Below, in pieces: positions 1 through 5,419 of a stretch of 5,419 bases of DNA. The DNA is from Sphingomonadaceae bacterium (lineage in GTDB: Bacteria; Pseudomonadota; Alphaproteobacteria; Sphingomonadales; Sphingomonadaceae): contig JACMKH010000489.1 in NCBI GenBank assembly GCA_014380205.1, forward strand, positions 1 through 5,419, read 5' to 3'. Below the pieces are notes generated by a model. It saw nothing but the letters and a program-made list of their open reading frames with translations, did not search any database and was not told the DNA's origin. The position numbers and the translations under genes are program-made. Every line of letters begins with the position of its first letter. The first letter of the stretch is position 1.

Positions 1-2244
1 GCGTTCGCGCCGCTCGGGGCGCGGATCGCTTCCGCCACCTCCGCCCTTGCCTTCCGCGGGCTCGAAGCGCAGCCCGCCGCTGATCGGGTTGGCCTCGACG
101 AGGCGCAGCTCGAGCCGGTCGCCGAGCGCGTAGCGCGTCCCGCTGTCGTCGCCGATGAGCGCCTGGCTCGCCTCGTCGTAGCGGAAATATTCGCCGCCGA
201 GGTCGCGCGCGAGCAGCAGCCCGTCGCCGCCGAGCCCGTCGACCGTCGCGAACAGCCCGAACGGCTGGACGCCCGTCACGCGCACAGGCAGCACGTCGCC
301 GACCCTCTCGGAAAGATAGGCCGCGACATAGCGGTCGATGGTGTCGCGTTCGGCCTCCATCGCCCGCCGCTCGAGCCGGCTGATCAGCTCGCCGGTAGGC
401 TCCATCGCGGCGGCGTCGGCGGCGCCGAGCCCGGTCTCGCGCGCGGCGGGGCCGAGGCCATAGGCTGAAACCAAAGCGCGGTGGACGATGAGATCGGCGT
501 AGCGGCGGATCGGCGAGGTGAAATGCGCGTAGCTCCCCAGCGCGAGCCCGAAATGGCCCGCGTTCGTGGGGGTGTAATAGGCCTGGGTCTGGCTGCGCAG
601 GATCTGCTCCATGATCTGCGGACGCGCGTCATGCTCGCCGAGCCGATCGATGATCGCGTTGAAGCTCGCGGGGCGGACGACCTGGCCCAGCGCGAACTCG
701 ATTCCGTAGGTTTTCAAATAATCCTTGAGCGCGACGAGCTTCTCGCGGCTCGGCGGCTCGTGGACGCGGTACATCACCGGCGATTTCTTCGCCTCGAGCG
801 CCTTCGCCGCGGCGACGTTGGCGGCGATCATGAAATCCTCGATCAGCCGGTGCGCGTCGAGCCGCTCGCGCGGGCTGACAGAGAGGATGCGGCCCTTCTC
901 GTCCAAGACGACGCGGCGCTCGGGGAGGTCGAGCTCGAGCGGCGCGCGCCTGGCGCGGGCGGCGGCGAGGAGGGACCAGCAAGCCCAGAGCGGGCGGAGG
1001 GCGGACTCGACGAGCGCGGGGTCGATGGACGGCGAAGGGTCGAGCGGCGGCATCGAGCATGGCGAGGAGGCGATCTCGATTGGTTCCTCGCCGAGCTGAT
1101 CCATCGCCGCCTGCGCGTCCTCGTATGCGATGTTCGACGCTAGCCGCACCTTTGCGCGTGTGAAGCGCCAGCTCCTGAGCTCGCCCTCCTTGCCGATCAC
1201 CAAGTGACACGCGAGCGCCGCGCGATCCTCACCCGCCTTGAGCGAGCACACATCCGCCGACAGCACCTCGGGCAGCATCGGCACGACGCGGTCGGGAAAA
1301 TAGACGCTGTTGCCGCGCCGCCGCGCCTCGCGGTCGAGCGCCGAACCGGGGCGGACGTAGAAGCTGACGTCGGCGATCGCGACGATCGCCTTGAACCCGC
1401 CCGCGTTCTTGGGATCGTCGTCGGGCGCGGCCCAGACCGCGTCGTCATGGTCGCGCGCGTCGGCGGGGTCGATCGCGACGATGGGAAGGTGCGTGAGGTC
1501 CTCGCGCTTGCCGAGCGCGAGCTTCGCGACGCGCCCGGCCTCGGCGATCGCCTCCTCGGGAAACACATCGGGAATGCCGTGCTTGTGAATCGCGATCAGG
1601 CTGAAGCTGCGCGGCGCGAACGGATCGCCGAGAATCTGCGTGACGCGCGCCGTCTGGCGCGGCGGCCGGCCCGTCTTCTCGGCCATCACCAGATCGCCCG
1701 CCCCGGCGCCGCCCGCATCAGACACCATCAGATCGCGCCGGTCGCTTTTCTCGAGCCCCTTGAGCCAGAGCGTCCCGCCCTCGTCGTGGAGCACGCCCAT
1801 CAAGGTTTCGGCGCCGCGCTCGAGCCTTTTCATCGGATGCGCGATCCAGCCCTTGGCGGCCTCCTCGGTGCGCGCGAGCACGCGGTCGCCGACGCCGAGC
1901 GCGCGCCCTCCGCGCCGCTCGATCACGCGCAGCCGCGGCGGCAGGCTGTCGGCCTCCCAGCGTTCGGGCACCGCCCAGGCCTGACCGCTATCGTCGACAT
2001 CGGCGACGCGCAGCACGGTCACGCGCGACAGCGCGCCCGCCTTGTGCACCGCCCTCCCCGCCTTGCCCTCGATCAACCCTTCCCCGGCCATCTCGGCGAG
2101 CAGCCGCTTGAGCGCGATCTTCTCCTCGCCCCTGATCCCGAACGCGCGCGCGATCTCGCGCTTGCCCGCCGGTTCGTCCGAGGTTCGGACGAATTCGAGG
2201 ATTTGATCGCGTGTGGGGAGGCCGGGCGGGCGCTTGGCTGGCAT
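1..2244 (-). CDS. rnr: Ribonuclease R (3'-5' exoribonuclease), C-terminal end cut by window edge
   Basis: RNase R degrades structured RNA processively from the 3' end in the cytoplasm and takes part in mRNA decay and in rRNA/tRNA quality control. I read 748 codons without a stop or frameshift. Visible in order: an N-terminal winged-helix-like segment (about residues 10-65, with AGKREIARAFGI), a cold-shock/OB region (about 75-210), the RNB catalytic domain (about 240-600) and an S1 domain (about 645-728). The metal-binding aspartates of the DPADARDHDD motif are D259, D265, D267 and D268, matching E. coli D272/D278/D280/D281. RRGNSVYFP (309-317) carries the aromatic that stacks on RNA, and YAHFTSPIRRYADLIVH (572-588) is the RNB signature. 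The tail after S1 is a run of five glycines followed by an Arg/Glu-rich stretch that is still open at base 1. ATG at 2244 is the first possible start after an in-frame stop at 2308-2310. It has no clear Shine-Dalgarno. The gene is divergent from glpD. RNase II is less likely because of the N-terminal winged helix. Confidence 0.95.
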   Translation of the reverse strand, partial: MPAKRPPGLPTRDQILEFVRTSDEPAGKREIARAFGIRGEEKIALKRLLAEMAGEGLIEGKAGRAVHKAGALSRVTVLRVADVDDSGQAWAVPERWEADSLPPRLRVIERRGGRALGVGDRVLARTEEAAKGWIAHPMKRLERGAETLMGVLHDEGGTLWLKGLEKSDRRDLMVSDAGGAGAGDLVMAEKTGRPPRQTARVTQILGDPFAPRSFSLIAIHKHGIPDVFPEEAIAEAGRVAKLALGKREDLTHLPIVAIDPADARDHDDAVWAAPDDDPKNAGGFKAIVAIADVSFYVRPGSALDREARRRGNSVYFPDRVVPMLPEVLSADVCSLKAGEDRAALACHLVIGKEGELRSWRFTRAKVRLASNIAYEDAQAAMDQLGEEPIEIASSPCSMPPLDPSPSIDPALVESALRPLWACWSLLAAARARRAPLELDLPERRVVLDEKGRILSVSPRERLDAHRLIEDFMIAANVAAAKALEAKKSPVMYRVHEPPSREKLVALKDYLKTYGIEFALGQVVRPASFNAIIDRLGEHDARPQIMEQILRSQTQAYYTPTNAGHFGLALGSYAHFTSPIRRYADLIVHRALVSAYGLGPAARETGLGAADAAAMEPTGELISRLERRAMEAERDTIDRYVAAYLSERVGDVLPVRVTGVQPFGLFATVDGLGGDGLLLARDLGGEYFRYDEASQALIGDDSGTRYALGDRLELRLVEANPISGGLRFEPAEGKGGGGGSDPRPERRER

Positions 2245-2252
2245 GACGAAGA

Positions 2253-2282
2253 GATAGAGGCTTAGGCGGCGGAGCGCATCAA
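2253..2282 (-). promoter_or_regulatory. Candidate sigma-70-like promoter for rnr
   Basis: Read on the minus strand, TTGATG (2282-2277, four of six matches to TTGACA) is followed after 18 bases by TCTATC (2258-2253, three of six matches to TATAAT). The -10-like hexamer ends 8 bases before the rnr ATG, so transcription would begin at or next to the start codon. This is a visual match with weak hexamers, so it is a candidate only. Confidence 0.3.
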
Positions 2283-2283
2283 C

Positions 2284-2312
2284 TGGATGACGCGCCCCGA
2301 ATTTTCGCTAAG
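2284..2312 (+). promoter_or_regulatory. Candidate promoter for the glpD-glpK operon
   Basis: A -10-like GCTAAG at 2307-2312 (three of six matches to TATAAT) lies 8 bases before the glpD ATG. It has a poor -35-like TGGATG (2284-2289) 17 bases upstream. The placement predicts a transcript starting at or within a few bases of the ATG, which fits the missing Shine-Dalgarno. The hexamers are weak, and a regulator-dependent or different promoter is equally possible. Confidence 0.25.
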
Positions 2313-2320
2313 CTCGCGCC

Positions 2321-3787
2321 ATGACCCACGACCTCCTCGTCATCGGCGGCGGCATCAACGGGGCGGCGATCGCGCGCGACGCGGCCGGGCGCGGGTGGAA
2401 GGTGATCCTCGTCGAAAAGGACGATCTCGCGAGCCACACCAGCTCGGCCTCGACCAAGCTCATCCACGGCGGGCTGCGCTATCTCGAATATCGCGCGTTC
2501 GGGTTGGTGCGCAAGGCGCTCAAAGAGCGCGAGGTGATGCTCCGCGCAGCGCCGCATCTCGTCCGCCCGATGCGCTTCGTGATGCCGCACCGCCGCCAGG
2601 TCCGCCCCTATTGGATGATCCGCGCGGGGCTGCTGTTCTACGACCTGATGGCGGGGCGGACCAGCCTTCAGCGCACGAGGAAGCTCGGCAAGGCCAATCC
2701 GCGCTACAAGTCGCCGCTCGCCGATCCCCAGACCAAAGGCTGCGTCTATTCGGACTGCTGGGTCGACGATTCGCGGCTGGTGATCGCCAACGCGCGCGAC
2801 GCGGCCGACAAGGGTGCCGAGATTGTCACACGCGATGGGCTCGAAAACGCCCGGCGAACGGGCGACGGCTGGCAGGCGACGCTCGCGAGCGGGCGGACGA
2901 TCGAGGCGCGGGCGATCGTCAACGCCGCCGGGCCGTGGGTGTGCGAGGTGCTCGGCGAGCGGCTCGGAACCGGCAGCAAGGCGGGCGTCCGCCTCGTGCG
3001 CGGCGGGCACATCATCGTGCCGCGGCTCTATGTCGGCGACCACGCCTATCTGCTCCAGCAGCCCGACCGGCGGATCGTCTTCGCGATGCCCTATGAGCGC
3101 GAATACACGCTGATCGGGACGACCGACGAGCCGGTCGACCACCCCACCCACAGCGCGATCGACGAGCGCGAGATCGACTATCTCTGCCGCTCGGCGAACG
3201 GCTATTTCGCGATCCAGATCGGCCCCGCCGATGTCGTCTCGACCTATGCCGGCGTGCGCTCGCTCTACGACGACGGCGCGCCCGAATCGGCCGAGGTGAC
3301 CCGCGACTATGTGCTCGAGCTCGACGAGGCGGGGGCGCCGCTGCTCTCGGTGTTCGGCGGCAAGATCACCACCGCGCGCGCGCTCGCCGAGGAGGCGGCG
3401 GACAAGCTCGGCGCCGCAGCGGGCCTCGGCGGAAGCGCGTGGACGAAAGGGGCGGCCTTTCCCGGCGGCGACCTCGGCAAGGAATTCGACGCTTTCGCCG
3501 AGGACGTGCGCGCGCGCTGGCCCTTCCTCGATTTCGACGAGGCCGAGCGCATGGCGCGCGCCTATGGATCGCGGATCGATCGCGTGCTCGGCGATGCAAG
3601 GACCGCGGCCGATCTCGGCGAGGATTTCGGCGGCGGGCTCTCCGAGCGCGAGCTCGGCTATCTCGTCTGCGAGGAATGGGCGCGCGACGCCGAGGACGTG
3701 ATCTGGCGACGCACGAAGACGGGGCTGCGCACTAGCGCCGAGCAGGACGCGCGGATCGCCGCATGGCTGGCGGAGCGCGCGGCGTGA
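2321..3787 (+). CDS. glpD: Aerobic glycerol-3-phosphate dehydrogenase (FAD-dependent)
   Basis: GlpD oxidises sn-glycerol 3-phosphate to dihydroxyacetone phosphate at the inner face of the cytoplasmic membrane and reduces the quinone pool through FAD. The protein is 488 residues, close to the roughly 500 of E. coli GlpD, and aligns with it along its length. The N-terminal dinucleotide-binding fold is clear: VIGGGING (7-14) with G9, G11 and G14, then E32 at the end of the second strand for the FAD ribose. SSASTKLIHGGLRYLE (41-56), YSDCWVDDSRL, TYAGVR with R313 (near the catalytic E. coli R317) and SVFGGKITTAR (343-353) are family blocks. The C-terminal helical domain contains DLGEDFG. Two signature positions differ from the enterobacterial form: A16 where E. 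coli has Gly, and A352 where it has Tyr. No transmembrane helix is evident, as expected for a peripheral membrane enzyme. ATG 2321 is the only possible start after the TAA at 2309-2311. The stop overlaps the glpK start. Confidence 0.97.
   Translation: MTHDLLVIGGGINGAAIARDAAGRGWKVILVEKDDLASHTSSASTKLIHGGLRYLEYRAFGLVRKALKEREVMLRAAPHLVRPMRFVMPHRRQVRPYWMIRAGLLFYDLMAGRTSLQRTRKLGKANPRYKSPLADPQTKGCVYSDCWVDDSRLVIANARDAADKGAEIVTRDGLENARRTGDGWQATLASGRTIEARAIVNAAGPWVCEVLGERLGTGSKAGVRLVRGGHIIVPRLYVGDHAYLLQQPDRRIVFAMPYEREYTLIGTTDEPVDHPTHSAIDEREIDYLCRSANGYFAIQIGPADVVSTYAGVRSLYDDGAPESAEVTRDYVLELDEAGAPLLSVFGGKITTARALAEEAADKLGAAAGLGGSAWTKGAAFPGGDLGKEFDAFAEDVRARWPFLDFDEAERMARAYGSRIDRVLGDARTAADLGEDFGGGLSERELGYLVCEEWARDAEDVIWRRTKTGLRTSAEQDARIAAWLAERAA
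3772..3775 (+). promoter_or_regulatory. Shine-Dalgarno sequence deciding the glpK start
   Basis: GGAG inside the last codons of glpD sits 8 bases before GTG at 3784, a good spacing. It supports that GTG over the in-frame ATG at 3763, which would add seven residues (MAGGARG) before the family's normal N-terminus. Confidence 0.6.
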
Positions 3788-5247
3788 CGCGCCATATCGT
3801 CGCGATCGACCAAGGGACGACTTCGACGCGCGCGATCCTGTTCGACGAGGCCGGCAAGGCGCTCACAGCAAGTTCCCGCGAATTTCCACAGCATTATCCA
3901 CAGCCGGGCTGGGTCGAGCACGATCCCGAGGACATCTGGCGCGACACGCTCGCGGTGGTGCGCGAGGTGCTCACCGACGAGACCGTCGCGATCGGCATCA
4001 CCAACCAGCGCGAGACCTGCGTGGTCTGGGAGCGCGCGAGCGGCAGGCCGATCCACAACGCGATCGTCTGGCAGGACCGGCGCACGGCCGATGTGTGCGC
4101 GCGGCTGCGCGACGAGGGTCATGAGGAGATGATCCGACGCACGACGGGCCTGCTTCTCGATCCCTATTTCAGCGCGACCAAGCTCGCCTGGCTGCTCGAT
4201 CACGTCGAGGGCGCGCGCGCCGCGGCGGCGCGCGGCGAGCTCGCTTTGGGGACGATCGACAGCTTCCTGCTGTGGCGGCTGACTGGCGGCAAGGTCCACG
4301 CGACCGACATCACCAACGCGGGGCGCGCGATGCTGTGCGACATCCATTCGGGTGAATGGTCGAGCGGCTGCCTCGATTTGTTCGGAATCGATCGCAGCTT
4401 GCTGCCAGAAATCAAGGGAAATGCGGAGCTTTTCGGCGAGACCGATCCGACCCTGTTTGGTCGCGCCATCCCCGTCGCGGGAATGGCGGGGGACCAGCAG
4501 GCGGCGCTGATCGGACAGGGTTGCTTCGAACCCGGCATGGTCAAATCGACCTATGGCACGGGCTGCTTCATGCTTCTCAACACCGGGAGCGAGGCATTGC
4601 TCTCGGAGAACCGCCTGCTCACCACCCCCGCTTATCGGATCGGCGACGAGACCGCCTACGCGCTCGAAGGCTCGATCTTTGTCGCGGGCGCGGCGGTCAA
4701 ATGGCTGCGCGACAAGCTCGGGCTAATCGATTCGGCCGAGGCGAGCGAGGCGATCGCGCGCGCGGCTCCCGGCGATCATGGCGTCACGCTCGTCCCCGCC
4801 TTCGTCGGCCTCGGCGCGCCGCACTGGCGGCCCGACGCGCGGGGGCTGCTCACCGGGATGACGCTCGACACCAGCGCCGCGCACATCGTCCGCGCGACGC
4901 TCGAATCGGTCGCCTTCCAGACGCGCGACCTCGTCGACGCGATGCGCGCCGACGAGGCGGGCGAGACGAGTGGGCTCAGGATCGACGGCGGGATGGCGCA
5001 GAACGCGTGGTTCGCGCAATTTCTCGCCAATATTCTCGACACGCCGGTCGAACGGCCCGCGAGCCACGAAACGACCGCGCTCGGCGCGGCCTATCTGGCG
5101 GGGCTGACGATGGGCGTCTGGTCGGGCACGGGCGACATCGCGCGCCACTGGGAAGTCGCGGCGCGCTACGAGCCGTCGATGGGGGAGGACGAGCGCGGGC
5201 GCCTGCTCGCGGGCTGGAGGGACGCGCTGGCGCGCGCGATGATGTAG
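3784..5247 (+). CDS. glpK: Glycerol kinase
   Basis: GlpK transfers phosphate from ATP to glycerol, giving sn-glycerol 3-phosphate for GlpD; by trapping glycerol it drives uptake. The GTG start gives 487 residues (E. coli about 500) opening MTRHIVAIDQGTTSTRAILF, the usual FGGY-kinase start and phosphate loop. Glycerol-contacting residues are all present: R76 and E77 in ITNQRET, W96 in IVWQDRR, Y128 in DPYFSATK, and the catalytic base D237 in GMAGDQQAAL. Both FGGY signatures are seen: YFSATKLAWLLDH (128-140) and the one spanning 354-374. The glpD stop and glpK start share GTGA, which suggests translational coupling. Residues 221-227 lack the GGKGGTR loop that binds fructose-1,6-bisphosphate in E. 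coli GlpK, and there is no His where Firmicute enzymes are phosphorylated by HPr. An ATG at 3763 is an alternative start but has a poorer fit. The identification is firm; the start is likely. Confidence 0.97.
   Translation: MTRHIVAIDQGTTSTRAILFDEAGKALTASSREFPQHYPQPGWVEHDPEDIWRDTLAVVREVLTDETVAIGITNQRETCVVWERASGRPIHNAIVWQDRRTADVCARLRDEGHEEMIRRTTGLLLDPYFSATKLAWLLDHVEGARAAAARGELALGTIDSFLLWRLTGGKVHATDITNAGRAMLCDIHSGEWSSGCLDLFGIDRSLLPEIKGNAELFGETDPTLFGRAIPVAGMAGDQQAALIGQGCFEPGMVKSTYGTGCFMLLNTGSEALLSENRLLTTPAYRIGDETAYALEGSIFVAGAAVKWLRDKLGLIDSAEASEAIARAAPGDHGVTLVPAFVGLGAPHWRPDARGLLTGMTLDTSAAHIVRATLESVAFQTRDLVDAMRADEAGETSGLRIDGGMAQNAWFAQFLANILDTPVERPASHETTALGAAYLAGLTMGVWSGTGDIARHWEVAARYEPSMGEDERGRLLAGWRDALARAMM
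3882..3902 (+). other. DnaA-box-like pair inside glpK
   Basis: TTATCCACA at 3894-3902 is identical to the strong E. coli DnaA box. ATTTCCACA at 3882-3890, in the same orientation with starts 12 bases apart, matches it at seven of nine positions. The DNA encodes Phe-Pro-Gln-His-Tyr-Pro-Gln of GlpK. The match is seen directly; function as a DnaA site is unproven and may be coincidental. Confidence 0.3.
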
Positions 5248-5248
5248 C

Positions 5249-5419
5249 ATGGACAAGCATACCGAAATGGCGGCGATCCTCAACGCGCAACGCAAGGCGT
5301 TCGCCGCCGAGCTGCCCGTTTCGCTCGAGGCGCGGCGCGACCGGCTCGCGCGGCTCGGGCGGTTGTTGCGCGACAATGCGAACGCGCTCGCCGCCGCGAT
5401 GTCCGAGGATTTCGGGCAC
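5249..5419 (+). CDS. Aldehyde dehydrogenase, coniferyl aldehyde dehydrogenase-like, N-terminal fragment
   Basis: Only the first 57 codons are in the window; the gene continues past the right edge. The fragment resembles the N-terminal helical region of NAD(P)-dependent aldehyde dehydrogenases of the class-3-like group annotated as coniferyl aldehyde dehydrogenase (CalB). The basis is a hydrophobic/basic helix with LNAQRKAFAAELPVSLEARR (10-29), then RLARLGRLLRDNANALAAAM and the SEDFGH block ending at residue 57. CalB oxidises coniferyl aldehyde to ferulate, but members of this group are often broader in substrate range. The Rossmann cofactor motif and the catalytic Cys and Glu lie outside, so activity and substrate cannot be judged. 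The ATG at 5249 is one base after the glpK stop, implying co-transcription with glpDK. No good Shine-Dalgarno is seen there; ATG 5267 (codon 7) is an alternative start. The superfamily is quite sure, the subfamily moderately so. Confidence 0.7.
   Translation, partial: MDKHTEMAAILNAQRKAFAAELPVSLEARRDRLARLGRLLRDNANALAAAMSEDFGH

Larger units (their letters stand above)
2245..2320. promoter_or_regulatory. Divergent rnr/glpD intergenic promoter region
   Basis: This 76-bp spacer must hold the start signals for both rnr (leftward) and the glp operon (rightward), unless transcription reads in from beyond the genes. It is less GC-rich than the flanking coding sequence, with an AT patch at 2300-2311. 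No clear Shine-Dalgarno sequence is seen for either gene, and no convincing inverted repeat typical of a dimeric operator was found by eye. The limits are firm because both flanking reading frames have in-frame stops upstream of their only possible starts: for rnr at 2308-2310, for glpD at 2309-2311. Confidence 0.6.

Noticed and set aside
1..60. Glycine run and basic tail at the RNase R C-terminus considered as a repeat or assembly artefact.
   Set aside because: RNase R proteins commonly end in a low-complexity basic tail; the five-glycine run uses mixed codons (GGC, GGA, GGT), so it is not a simple nucleotide repeat.
1..2244. Possible frameshift or pseudogene in rnr.
   Set aside because: I read every codon of the frame from 2244 to 1: there is no in-frame stop, the homology runs on continuously from the N-terminus to the S1 domain, and all catalytic aspartates are present.
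1204..2265. 353-codon plus-strand open frame lying antisense to rnr (and a further one at 481-1143).
   Set aside because: They lie opposite a well-conserved RNase R frame; the 1204 frame has its codons exactly in register with it. Long antisense frames are expected where TTA, CTA and TCA codons are avoided in GC-rich genes. The translations are Arg/Ala/Asp-rich with no recognisable domain.
2300..2319. AATTTTCGCT (2300-2309) matches nine of ten positions of the E. coli GlpR half-site consensus WATKYTCGWW, just upstream of glpD.
   Set aside because: The second, inverted half-site is absent in 2310-2319, and no glpR is in the window. The half-site alone is weak evidence and overlaps the AT patch explained by the candidate promoter.
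2279..3151. 290-codon minus-strand open frame opposite glpD, with similar ones at 3658-4347 and 4723-5376.
   Set aside because: They are shadows of glpD, glpK and the aldehyde dehydrogenase; the sense frames carry the family motifs and the antisense products show none.
5248..5248. Looked for a terminator or promoter between glpK and the aldehyde dehydrogenase gene.
   Set aside because: The gap is a single base; there is no hairpin with a T-run nearby, so a shared transcript is the simplest reading.

Overview
The window looks like a chromosomal housekeeping segment from a high-GC alphaproteobacterium (roughly 70% GC by eye, with strong G/C preference at third codon positions). The protein sequences read most like those of Sphingomonadales (Sphingomonas and relatives). 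That assignment rests on recalled family resemblance, not on a search, and is held with moderate confidence.

Layout. Positions 1-2244 on the minus strand are one uninterrupted 748-codon reading frame for ribonuclease R (rnr), running off the left edge with only the extreme C-terminus missing. A 76-bp divergent spacer (2245-2320) separates it from a plus-strand run of three tightly packed genes. These are glpD (aerobic glycerol-3-phosphate dehydrogenase, 2321-3787), glpK (glycerol kinase, GTG start at 3784, overlapping glpD by 4 bases, to 5247), and the first 57 codons of an aldehyde dehydrogenase resembling coniferyl aldehyde dehydrogenases (from 5249, cut by the right edge). No other gene, RNA gene, mobile element, CRISPR array or terminator was seen.

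How the genes work together. GlpK phosphorylates glycerol to sn-glycerol 3-phosphate and GlpD oxidises that to dihydroxyacetone phosphate while passing electrons to the quinone pool, so the pair is a complete aerobic glycerol catabolic route. The 4-base overlap and the 1-base gap before the dehydrogenase gene predict one polycistronic mRNA. Neither a glycerol facilitator (glpF) nor a glpR-type regulator is in the window. RNase R is a general 3'-5' exoribonuclease with no evident functional link to glycerol use; it shares only the divergent promoter region.

No undescribed system was found. The points most worth a second look are the possible leaderless promoters on both sides of the divergent spacer, a perfect DnaA-box sequence with a near-match beside it inside glpK, the absence of the fructose-1,6-bisphosphate regulatory loop in GlpK, and the aldehyde dehydrogenase in the third operon position.
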